Source: Paenibacillaceae bacterium
GTDB lineage: Bacteria; Bacillota; Bacilli; Paenibacillales; CANHGK01
DNA length: 64,000 nt
Assembly: GCA_947460235.1 (NCBI GenBank)
Contig: CANHGK010000006.1
Location: forward strand, 62,001 to 126,000
Direction of reading: 5' to 3'
The notes under the pieces were generated by a model that ran no database searches, was not told where the DNA came from, and worked only from the letters and a program-made list of their open reading frames with translations. Of the stretch, positions 37,446 through 44,916 are shown in pieces; within the stretch, counting starts at the first letter, position 1; the number at the start of each line of letters is the position of its first letter. Position numbers and translations under genes: made by a program.

Positions 37446-38075
37446 CTACATTTCGCGAAACAATCCAATTACTTTGCCTAAAATCGTGACTGCGGACAAC
37501 CGAATAGGGCTAAGTGCTTTATTTTCCGGTTGTAATCGAAAATGGTCTTTCTCTTTATAATATGTCTTAACGGTTGCTTCATTCTCATCGGTCATCGCCA
37601 CAACAATTTCACCGTTAGATGCAGTTTGTTGTTGGCGAACGATAATTAAATCACCGTCGTGAATGCCCACTTCAATCATACTATCACCAGAAACCGTTAA
37701 CATATAGCAATTCTCACTCGTACCAACCATGCGAGTTGGCAACGGAATATATTCTTCAATATATTCAACGGCCGTGATCGGGACACCAGCGGTTACTTTC
37801 CCTAATAAGGGGACGTTAACAAATGAAGATTGAAAATTAGGCTTCGAAAACGAAACATCATCATCATCTAAAATCTCAATCGCGCGAGGTTTCGTTGGGT
37901 CGCGGCGGATCATACCCTTCTTCTCGAGACGATCCAAATGTCCATGTACCGTAGAACTGGATGCCAACCCGACGGCTTCACCAATTTCGCGAACAGATGG
38001 TGGATAGCCCTTCTGACGAACTTCATGTTTAATGAATTCTAAAATCGCTTGTTGACGATTCGAAATCTTGCCCAT
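37446..38075 (-). CDS. lexA: SOS repressor LexA
   Basis: A 209-residue LexA. The N-terminal winged helix ([47 protein letters not shown]) is followed by the self-cleavage domain with the A96-G97 bond (VTAGVP), S132 (SGDSM) and K170 (EATVK). ATG 38075 has GGGGTGA five bases upstream; the frame extends to 38168 over its own promoter and operator. It represses DNA-damage genes until RecA* triggers cleavage. A LexA box overlaps its -35 element. Confidence 0.97.
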   Translation of the reverse strand: MGKISNRQQAILEFIKHEVRQKGYPPSVREIGEAVGLASSSTVHGHLDRLEKKGMIRRDPTKPRAIEILDDDDVSFSKPNFQSSFVNVPLLGKVTAGVPITAVEYIEEYIPLPTRMVGTSENCYMLTVSGDSMIEVGIHDGDLIIVRQQQTASNGEIVVAMTDENEATVKTYYKEKDHFRLQPENKALSPIRLSAVTILGKVIGLFREM

Positions 38076-38113
38076 TACGGTCACCCCGTGCATTCGTTTT
38101 AATTGTTGTAAAG

Positions 38114-38153
38114 AGTATAACATAGAATCCGTGTTCGTACAAACATTAGTTCG
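38114..38153 (-). promoter_or_regulatory. lexA promoter with overlapping LexA box
   Basis: On the minus strand TTGTAC (38142-38137), 17-base spacer and TATACT (38119-38114) form a sigma-A promoter. CGAACTAATGTTTG (38153-38140) matches the Gram-positive SOS box CGAAC-N4-GTTCG at nine of ten fixed positions and covers the -35 element. This predicts LexA autoregulation; the box also lies just upstream of ynzC on the other strand. Confidence 0.75.
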
Positions 38154-38212
38154 TATTGAACTTGACATTTTTACGCTGTACGATAAAGTTATTAGAGAAA
38201 TGGGGTGACGTT

Positions 38213-38392
38213 ATGGACCATGTGATTCAACGTATCAATGAACTATATCGTAAGTCCAAAGCGGTCGGATTAACGAACGAAGAGAAAAACGAGCAAGATG
38301 AGTTACGACGCCAATATATCGATGCATTTAAGAATAACTTACGCGGCCAGTTGGATTCGATTCGGTATGTTGAAGATGAAGAGAATCAGTAA
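38213..38392 (+). CDS. ynzC: DUF896 family protein YnzC
   Basis: A 59-residue two-helix protein: INELYRKSKAVGLTNEEKNEQDELRRQYIDAFKNNLRGQLD is the DUF896 core. ATG 38213 follows GGGGTGA; frames starting at 38156 run across the promoter region. In B. subtilis ynzC belongs to the LexA-controlled yneA-yneB-ynzC operon; here it stands alone, directly divergent from lexA and next to its SOS box, with no yneA or yneB. A weak TTGACA-N16-TAAAGT promoter starts at 38162. Confidence 0.9.
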   Translation: MDHVIQRINELYRKSKAVGLTNEEKNEQDELRRQYIDAFKNNLRGQLDSIRYVEDEENQ

Positions 38393-38432
38393 TTTGAACG
38401 TTTGATATTTTGATGAAGGAGCGTTTATTGAG

Positions 38433-39221
38433 ATGATTAAAGCGGTATTTTTTGATTTGGATGATACATTATTGTGGGATGATCGCAGTGTTGAAGAAGC
38501 GTTTGCAGCGACTTGTCAGCATGCATCTGATCGCACTGGTGTGAATGCAAATGAATTGGAACATTCAGTTCGAACAGAAGCACGCGCGTTATATAGCACC
38601 TACGAGACATTCCCATTTACTCAAATGATTGGGATTAATCCGTTTGAAGGACTTTGGGCGCATTTTAGTGGTGGTCAATTAGAATCATTCCGTAAATTAC
38701 AAGCGCTTGCTCCTGGATATCGCCGCGAAGCATGGACACGCGGATTGTCGAAATTGGGAGTAGATGATTCAGAACTAGGTTTCGAATTGGCAGAGCAATT
38801 TGGACGTGAACGCCGTTCCCGTCCAATCGTATATGAAGAGACTTTCCGTGTATTAGATGAATTAAAGAAAAATTATCGCTTATTGTTACTAACGAATGGT
38901 ACACCGGATTTGCAATGGGAGAAAATTAATGGCGTTAGTGGATTGGAAGCATACTTTGATAAGATTGTCATTTCTGGTGAATTCGGTCGAGGTAAACCAG
39001 ATGTTTCGATTTTCGAACATTCGCTGCAAACGATGGAAGTATCTGCAAACGAAGTTGTTATGGTTGGGGACAAGTTAACGACAGATATTCTTGGTTCAAA
39101 TCGTACAGGGATCGCTTCGGTGTGGATTAACCGGAATGGTGTTTTGCGAAACGACGAGATCGTTCCCAAGCATGAGATCGCATCGTTGGATGAGTTACTT
39201 GAACTGCTTATTACGTTATGA
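38433..39221 (+). CDS. HAD family hydrolase (subfamily IA)
   Basis: A 262-residue HAD phosphatase. Motif I VFFDLDDTLLW has D8 and D10, motif II LLTNGT, motif III lysine in GRGKPD, and motif IV VVMVGDKLTTDILG. The large helical cap between motifs I and II (about 20-115) makes it a type C1 member, close to YfnB/pyrimidine 5'-nucleotidase-like enzymes. The substrate cannot be told from sequence. It follows ynzC by 40 bases and may share its transcript. Confidence 0.85.
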   Translation: MIKAVFFDLDDTLLWDDRSVEEAFAATCQHASDRTGVNANELEHSVRTEARALYSTYETFPFTQMIGINPFEGLWAHFSGGQLESFRKLQALAPGYRREAWTRGLSKLGVDDSELGFELAEQFGRERRSRPIVYEETFRVLDELKKNYRLLLLTNGTPDLQWEKINGVSGLEAYFDKIVISGEFGRGKPDVSIFEHSLQTMEVSANEVVMVGDKLTTDILGSNRTGIASVWINRNGVLRNDEIVPKHEIASLDELLELLITL

Positions 39222-39749
39222 TGCTTTTGGTAAAATAGATCTTTAAATTACAGATCAATGGCGGAGGCTTCAGTATAGCCCTGTAAAACATGGTTTCCTC
39301 CGCTCTTTATAATTCTAATTTGAATTGGCGTCCATGAAGCGTATTGCTTCTGGTCGCTATTTTTGAATTGATTTAGCTTAATTTATGCAGATTACTGTGG
39401 TTCCCCTTGGTATGGTGAAGGGGGGCGAGACGTTCGTCTTCATTCACAATCGAATTGCGACAACCTGTTTGAATTTCATTAAAGTAAATAAGTGAGTACG
39501 ATTTTCAGGCGCGGTAACGATATCACATCTAGTTAATTCATAATTAAAGTTACTGGTATTAATACCTTTATTTAAACAACGGTTTGGTTACATGTATTCA
39601 CTCGAACTTCCTCTTTGATGTATTGTTGGATTCGAAAAGTATAATAACGTCCCAAACAAACTTGAGAGATTTCGTTAATTTTCATTAAAGATATCGCGTT
39701 TTAATTAAATGTTTTCAATATCGTCATACAACTAAATTATAAAAAACTA
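39222..39749. other. Non-coding stretch with several hairpins
   Basis: No frame here has coding character on either strand. Visible structures: GCGGAGG (39261-39267) pairing with CCTCCGC (39297-39303) followed by TCTTTATAATT, a likely terminator of the HAD gene; GAAGC/GCTTC at 39336-39350 inside a GCG/CGC outer stem and followed by TATTTTT (39358-39364); CCCCTT/AAGGGG at 39404-39424; AGAC/GTCT at 39428-39439. The remainder to 39749 is AT-rich and featureless to me. A small RNA between 39261 and 39364 is possible but unsupported. Confidence 0.5.
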
Positions 39750-39779
39750 TTTACAAATTGCTCAATTATCATGTAAAAT
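39750..39779 (+). promoter_or_regulatory. Candidate promoter of a structured leader
   Basis: TTTACA (39750-39755), 18-base spacer, TAAAAT (39774-39779). Transcription would start near 39786, right at the direct repeat, and would run into the leader ahead of the 68-residue ORF. Confidence 0.5.
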
Positions 39780-39785
39780 CAGACT

Positions 39786-39819
39786 TGTTAAAACGTTTTA
39801 CCAACTGTTCAAACGTTTT
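39786..39819 (+). promoter_or_regulatory. Two direct repeats 20 bp apart, operator-like
   Basis: TGTTAAAACGTTTT (39786-39799) and TGTTCAAACGTTTT (39806-39819) differ at one of 14 positions and are spaced exactly 20 bp, about two helical turns. Each centre AAACGTTT is palindromic. The second copy with its flank (TTCAAACGTTTTCA) matches 12 of 14 cre positions. They overlap the predicted transcription start, so they look like operator sites for CcpA or another LacI-type repressor. Confidence 0.55.
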
Positions 39820-39928
39820 CAGAGAATTCTACGAAGTAGGAATTTTTGAGTTTGGCATATTGGACGTTTTTGGACATATATATTTAGAGAGACAGAGAAC
39901 AGAATGATTTTTAGAGAGAGATAAAGTT

Positions 39929-39961
39929 AACAAACAAAAAACAAACAAAAAACAAAGAAAA
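39929..39961 (+). repeat. 11-bp tandem repeat, three copies, A-rich
   Basis: The unit AACAAACAAAA occurs twice and a third time with one change (AACAAAGAAAA). It lies in the middle of the transcribed leader, where it would be single-stranded A-rich RNA of the kind bound by the distal face of Hfq (inference). Confidence 0.7.
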
Positions 39962-39988
39962 AGTCGGAAATACCGACAATGAGTGAAA

Positions 39989-40100
39989 AGTGGAGTAGAG
40001 AGAACGCAGCTGATCGGATACGTTTCAGAGAGAACAATTTCATATGTTTAATTTGTCGCGAACCGTGCAAACGAGCCGCGTTCCCTACTCCGCTTTTTTT
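39989..40100 (+). terminator. Long leader hairpin ending in a terminator
   Basis: Arm 39989-40011 (begins AGTGGAGTAG, contains GAACGC) pairs imperfectly with 40073-40094 (contains GCGTTC and CTACTCCGC), and seven Ts follow (40094-40100). The 61-base apical region is large and AU-rich. The T-run lies only 13 bases before the purine-rich site of the next ORF. It may be the 3' end of a non-coding RNA or a conditional terminator in a leader. A small hairpin GTCGG/CCGAC lies before it at 39963-39977. Confidence 0.6.
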
Positions 40101-40127
40101 GGGGAGAGAAAAAGGGGGAATGCACAC

Positions 40128-40334
40128 ATGAAAACTGGGGTACAGTTTATGTGGGGGGCCATGCCGGTCGGAAGTTCACTTTCTAATGCATATGCAGAAT
40201 ATCGTATGCTGATGAGCAAAGGTTGTTTTAGTGAACACGCATCGAATCAATTTGAATTGATTGAGGCAACCGATTGGTATGAGGCGCCGGTAATCCGATT
40301 AAACGATCGGAAAAACGTTCGCACACGACATTAA
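40128..40334 (+). CDS. Small hypothetical protein, 68 residues
   Basis: I do not recognise this protein. ATG 40128 has AAAGGGGGA nine bases upstream. The product begins MKTGVQFMWGAMPVGSS, contains EYRMLMSKG and FELIEATDWYEAP, and ends basic (DRKNVRTRH); no membrane helix or signal peptide is evident. It is flanked by the leader terminator upstream and a strong terminator just after its stop, so it is monocistronic. A three-codon ORF ATG-CAC-ACA-TGA (40120-40131) overlaps its start codon. Confidence 0.65.
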   Translation: MKTGVQFMWGAMPVGSSLSNAYAEYRMLMSKGCFSEHASNQFELIEATDWYEAPVIRLNDRKNVRTRH

Positions 40335-40340
40335 ACGATG

Positions 40341-40375
40341 AACCACGCCCCTTTTGGGTCGTGGTTCTTTTTTTG
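40341..40375 (+). terminator. Terminator after the 68-residue ORF
   Basis: AACCACG arms (40341-40347 with 40360-40366, extended by CCC/GGG) around TTTT, then seven Ts after a C. Confidence 0.88.
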
Positions 40376-40388
40376 TTCGGGTAATTTT

Positions 40389-40414
40389 GATACACTCAGT
40401 GTATCGGTTTTTTT
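40389..40414 (+). terminator. Short hairpin with T-run just upstream of metH
   Basis: GATACAC (40389-40395), loop TCA, GTGTATC (40399-40405), then GG and seven Ts. It lies 28 bases before the metH start and only 15 bases after the previous terminator. It may be a second terminator for upstream transcription, or an attenuator or operator for metH. No known riboswitch core is visible here. Confidence 0.5.
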
Positions 40415-40441
40415 AGGAATGAATCAGGAGGAACGTATCAA

Positions 40442-43400
40442 ATGTCCAAAATTGATTTGCGACTGCGCTTACAACAGAAAATTTTAATCCTCGACGGCGC
40501 AATGGGGACCATGATTCAACAAGAGAATTTAACGGAGGCTGATTTCGGGAGTGAGGCTCTCGATGGATGTAATGAGATTTTGGTCGTTACACGTCCAGAT
40601 GTCATTCGTGAAATTCATGAGAAATACTTAGCAGCCGGTTCAGATATTATTGAAACGAATACATTTGGTAGTTCATCTGTCGTGCTCGCAGAGTACGATC
40701 TTCAAGAACGTGCATATGAAATTACTTACAAGGCGGCCCGTCTTGCGGTTGAAGCCGCTGAGAAGTTTTCGACGCCAACTTGGCCAAGATATGTTGCAGG
40801 TGCGCTTGGTCCAACGACGAAGACGTTGTCGGTGACAGGCGGGATTACATTTGATGAATTAGTGGAATCATTTGAAGAACAAACTCGAGCACTAATTGAT
40901 GCAGGTGTTGATGCTTTATTAATTGAAACGTGTCAGGACACGCTGAACGTGAAGGCGGGTAGTATCGGTGTTCAACGTGCGATGGAAAAATTTGGCAAAC
41001 AGTTGCCGATTATGATTTCTGGTACGATTGAACCGATGGGTACGACTCTTGCGGGGCAGGCGATCGATGCGTTTTATGTATCGCTGAAACATTTGAATCC
41101 TGTATCCATTGGGCTGAACTGTGCGACGGGTCCAGAGTTTATGCGGGACCATATCCGATCTTTGTCAGAAATGGCTGGAACGGCAGTTAGTTGTTATCCG
41201 AACGCAGGTTTGCCGGATGAAAATGGTCATTATCACGAGTCACCGGAATCACTTGCCAAGAAATTACGAGGGTTTGCAGAAAAAGGCTGGATTAATATTG
41301 CTGGAGGCTGTTGCGGCACGACACCTGCGCATATTCAGGCCATTGCGGATGCGATGTCAGATATTATTCCTCGTCCTCAGACTGGGATTCATCCACCGGC
41401 GGTATCGGGGATTGAAGCGGTCTATATTGAAGATGCGAATCGACCATATATGGTTGGAGAGCGCACGAACGTTCTTGGTTCTCGTAAGTTTAAACGTTTA
41501 ATTGCAGAAGGGAAATATGAAGAAGCTTCAGAGATCGCCCGTGCACAGGTAAAAGGCGGCGCGCATGTCATAGACGTTTGTTTACAAGACCCGGATCGCG
41601 ATGAAGCATCTGATATGGAAAAGTTTTTGCAACATGTTGTTAAAAAAGTGAAAGTACCACTCGTTATTGATACGACGGACGTAAGCGTACTTGAACTTTC
41701 ATTGAAATATTCCCAAGGGAAAGCAATCATCAACTCCATCAACTTAGAAGATGGCGAAGAAAAATTCGAACATGTTTGCCCGCTCGTGCACCGCTATGGA
41801 GCTGCTGTCGTAGTCGGTACGATTGACGAACGTGGACAGGCGATTTCGCGTGAAGATAAATTAGAAGTTGCTCGTCGTTCCCATGATTTGCTCGTTCACA
41901 AATATGGATTACAAGCATCAGATTTGATTTTTGATCCACTCGTGTTCCCAGTAGGTACTGGCGATGAGCAATACATTGGTTCAGCTGCGGAGACGATTGA
42001 AGGGATTCGGTTAATTAAACAAGCATTGCCCCAAACGCACACGATTTTGGGGATTTCAAATGTATCGTTCGGACTGCCGGAAGCAGGCCGTGAAATTTTG
42101 AATTCGGTATTTTTGTACCATTGTACGAAAGCTGGTTTGGATTATGCGATCGTGAATACCGAAAAACTGGAACGGTATGCTTCGATTTCTGAAGAGGAAC
42201 GAAGACTTGCAGAAGAGCTAATCTTTAATACAAATGATGCAACATTAGCGGCATTTGTTGCTTTTTTCCGTGTGAAAAAAGTTGATAAAGTGAAAGTTGA
42301 ATCCAATCTAACATTAGAAGAACGACTCGCTTCTTATATTGTAGAAGGTACAAAAGAAGGATTAATTCCTGATTTGCAGTTAGCGCATCAAACTTATGCT
42401 CCATTAGACATCATTAACGGTCCGCTCATGAAGGGGATGGAGGAAGTTGGGCGATTGTTCAATAATAATGAATTAATCGTTGCAGAAGTGCTACAGAGTG
42501 CGGAAGTGATGAAAGCGTCGGTTTCGTATCTTGAACAGTTTATGGAAAAAGCCGATTCCGCTGTGAAGGGGAAAATTTTACTTGCGACGGTCAAAGGCGA
42601 TGTGCACGATATTGGAAAAAATTTAGTTGAAATCATCTTGTCCAATAACGGCTATCGCGTCGTCAATCTTGGAATTAAAGTACCACCGGAGCAATTGATT
42701 GAAGCGCAGCGCCGCGAGAATGCTGATGCCATCGGGTTATCCGGGTTGCTGGTGAAATCAGCGCAACAAATGGTGCTAACCGCACAAGATTTAAAAGCTT
42801 CTGGCATCAATGTGCCGATTATGGTTGGCGGTGCCGCATTAACCCGTAAATTCACGAAAACGAGAATCTCACCGGAATATGACGGGTTGGTATTATATGC
42901 AAAAGATGCAATGAACGGCTTAGATTTGGCAAATCAATTGATGAATAAAGAGCAACGAGTTGTATTGGAGCAGGAACATCGACAAATGCTTGCGGATTTG
43001 GCAGCAGGTGGTACCGGTGAAAAAGAAGAAGCACAACCAGTTTCAGTACGTGTACGTCGCTCGGAGATTTCTCAAGATGCCCCGTTATTCTTGCCTCCGG
43101 ATTTGGATCGTCATGTCATACGGAACTATCCGGTTGGACATATTTTGCCGTATTTGAATTGGCAAATGTTGCTCGGACATCATCTTGGAGTCAAAGGGAA
43201 AATTGATCAATTGCTTGCTGAAGAAGATGAACGAGTGGTAACGCTAAAGGAAACGGTCGATGATTTAATTCGTATGCATTCAGCGGATGGTATATTGCAG
43301 GTTCAGGCGATGTATCGCTTTTTTCCTGCCCAAGGTGAAGGTAATGATATTTTGATTTATGATCAAACAGATCTTGAAAATAAAAAGGTAATCCAACGTT

Positions 43401-43891
43401 TTGAGTTTCCGCGCCAGTCTGTTGAACCTCATTTGTGTTTAAGTGATTTTTTACGATCGGTCGAAAGCAAAACGATGGATCATTGCGGATTTTTAGTGGT
43501 AACTGCAGGTAACGGAATTCGTGACCAAGCAGAAATTTATAAACAAAATGGTGATTATTTACGATCACACGCGCTACAGGCATTGGCACTTGAACTTGCG
43601 GAAGCTACGGCTGAGCGTATTCACCATATGATGCGCGATGTATGGGGGTTCCCGGATTCTGCGGATATGACGATGGCACAGCGATTTGGAGCTCGTTATC
43701 AGGGCATTCGAGTATCATTCGGTTATCCTGCATGTCCGCGTTTGGACGATCAAGAACCGTTATTCCAATTAATGAATCCGGAAGATATCGGTATTCAATT
43801 AACCGAAGGATTTATGATGGAGCCGGAAGCGTCGGTATCAGCGATGGTGTTTGCGCATCCTGAGGCACAATATTTTAACGTAGAAAAATAA
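40442..43891 (+). CDS. metH: Cobalamin-dependent methionine synthase MetH
   Basis: An 1149-residue four-module enzyme. The homocysteine domain has LDGAMGTM, GLNCATGPE and GGCCGT (zinc cysteines); the pterin domain has NVLGSRKFKRLI and IDTTDVSVLE; the cap and B12 domain has DVHDIGKN with cobalt ligand H722 and GLSGLLVKSAQQM; the C-terminal activation domain ends RYQGIRVSFGYPACP for SAM-dependent reactivation. It methylates homocysteine using methyltetrahydrofolate. ATG 40442 follows AGGAGGAA. Domain set and length are complete, so B12 uptake or synthesis is expected elsewhere. Confidence 0.97.
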   Translation: MSKIDLRLRLQQKILILDGAMGTMIQQENLTEADFGSEALDGCNEILVVTRPDVIREIHEKYLAAGSDIIETNTFGSSSVVLAEYDLQERAYEITYKAARLAVEAAEKFSTPTWPRYVAGALGPTTKTLSVTGGITFDELVESFEEQTRALIDAGVDALLIETCQDTLNVKAGSIGVQRAMEKFGKQLPIMISGTIEPMGTTLAGQAIDAFYVSLKHLNPVSIGLNCATGPEFMRDHIRSLSEMAGTAVSCYPNAGLPDENGHYHESPESLAKKLRGFAEKGWINIAGGCCGTTPAHIQAIADAMSDIIPRPQTGIHPPAVSGIEAVYIEDANRPYMVGERTNVLGSRKFKRLIAEGKYEEASEIARAQVKGGAHVIDVCLQDPDRDEASDMEKFLQHVVKKVKVPLVIDTTDVSVLELSLKYSQGKAIINSINLEDGEEKFEHVCPLVHRYGAAVVVGTIDERGQAISREDKLEVARRSHDLLVHKYGLQASDLIFDPLVFPVGTGDEQYIGSAAETIEGIRLIKQALPQTHTILGISNVSFGLPEAGREILNSVFLYHCTKAGLDYAIVNTEKLERYASISEEERRLAEELIFNTNDATLAAFVAFFRVKKVDKVKVESNLTLEERLASYIVEGTKEGLIPDLQLAHQTYAPLDIINGPLMKGMEEVGRLFNNNELIVAEVLQSAEVMKASVSYLEQFMEKADSAVKGKILLATVKGDVHDIGKNLVEIILSNNGYRVVNLGIKVPPEQLIEAQRRENADAIGLSGLLVKSAQQMVLTAQDLKASGINVPIMVGGAALTRKFTKTRISPEYDGLVLYAKDAMNGLDLANQLMNKEQRVVLEQEHRQMLADLAAGGTGEKEEAQPVSVRVRRSEISQDAPLFLPPDLDRHVIRNYPVGHILPYLNWQMLLGHHLGVKGKIDQLLAEEDERVVTLKETVDDLIRMHSADGILQVQAMYRFFPAQGEGNDILIYDQTDLENKKVIQRFEFPRQSVEPHLCLSDFLRSVESKTMDHCGFLVVTAGNGIRDQAEIYKQNGDYLRSHALQALALELAEATAERIHHMMRDVWGFPDSADMTMAQRFGARYQGIRVSFGYPACPRLDDQEPLFQLMNPEDIGIQLTEGFMMEPEASVSAMVFAHPEAQYFNVEK

Positions 43892-43906
43892 GACGGGTGA
43901 ACTGCA

Positions 43907-44860
43907 GTGGAATTATATTTTCTCGGAACCGGCGCAGGCTCGCCGTCAAAACCACGTAATGTGTCTTCCATCGCTTTAAACTTATGCGATGAACGGGCAA
44001 TGTGGTGGATGTTTGATTGCGGTGAAGCGACGCAACATCAAATTTTATATGCACCGCTCAAGTTAAGTAAGTTAGAATTTGTCTTTATTACTCATGTACA
44101 CGGGGATCATATATTTGGTCTCCCTGGCATGCTTTCGAGTCGGTCATTTCAGGGCGGGGACTCGTTGCTGACGATTTTTGGACCGACTGGGGTTCGGCAA
44201 TTTGTACATGCAGCGCTTGAAGCAAGTCAGTCACATGTCAAATATCCAATTCAATACATTACCGTCGAACCAGGCGTCATTTACGAAGACGAACAATTTG
44301 TCGTGTCCGCGGCAAAACTTGATCATGGCGTACCAAGTTTCGGCTATCGAATTCAAGAAAAAGATAAAGTTGGTGCGCTACAAGTTGAAAAAGCTGTTGC
44401 GCTTGGAATCCCGCCGGGACCAGCATACGGAAAATTAAAGGCCGGGATTTCGGTCAAAAATGACGAAGGTAGATTTGTCGAACCTCATGAAGTCATCGGA
44501 ACACCGATTGTTGGACGTGCAGTGACGATCTTGGGTGACACCCGCAAATGCCAAAACGCAGTTGACCTTGCAATTGGTTCAGATGTACTTGTGCACGAGG
44601 CAACTTTTGCTGCTGAGGACAAAGAACTCGCACATTCCTTTCAACATGCAACAACGATTGAAGCGGCGGAAACCGCAAAAGAAGCTGGTGTGAAACGTTT
44701 GTTGTTGACCCATATTAGCGCAAGATATCAGGGCGAGGGTGAACATCAACTTGTGCGCGAGGCGAAAACGGTGTTTTCAAATGTGGCAATTGCGCATGAC
44801 CATGAACGATTCGAAATTGCTAGACGTGAAACGATGACATTTAATGAACCATTAAATTAA
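43907..44860 (+). CDS. rnz: Ribonuclease Z
   Basis: A 317-residue tRNA 3'-processing endonuclease of the metallo-beta-lactamase fold. FLGTGAGSPSKPRNVSS is the N-terminal family block; the zinc motif H63-V-H65-G-D67-H68 follows; ILGDTRKC and HEATF are further metal/flexible-arm landmarks. GTG 43907 has GGGTGA upstream. It cuts tRNA precursors lacking encoded CCA after the discriminator base. It converges with the ABC-2-type gene through a shared terminator. Confidence 0.96.
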   Translation: MELYFLGTGAGSPSKPRNVSSIALNLCDERAMWWMFDCGEATQHQILYAPLKLSKLEFVFITHVHGDHIFGLPGMLSSRSFQGGDSLLTIFGPTGVRQFVHAALEASQSHVKYPIQYITVEPGVIYEDEQFVVSAAKLDHGVPSFGYRIQEKDKVGALQVEKAVALGIPPGPAYGKLKAGISVKNDEGRFVEPHEVIGTPIVGRAVTILGDTRKCQNAVDLAIGSDVLVHEATFAAEDKELAHSFQHATTIEAAETAKEAGVKRLLLTHISARYQGEGEHQLVREAKTVFSNVAIAHDHERFEIARRETMTFNEPLN

Positions 44861-44871
44861 ATACAAAATAA

Positions 44872-44916
44872 AAAAAGGCCAATCCATTCACTGTTGAATG
44901 GATTGCCTTTTTTTTA
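44872..44916. terminator. Bidirectional terminator between rnz and the ABC-2-type gene
   Basis: Arms 44877-44890 and 44895-44907 (one bulged C) with an A-run before and a T-run after, serving the two convergent genes. Confidence 0.88.

Noticed and set aside
39927-40127. 66-codon minus-strand frame across the leader
   Set aside because: Low-complexity (F-rich) product from the A-rich repeat, no ribosome binding site, and it overlaps the terminator hairpin.
40335-40441. SAM or cobalamin riboswitch for metH
   Set aside because: The leader has no room for either and none of their conserved core sequences.
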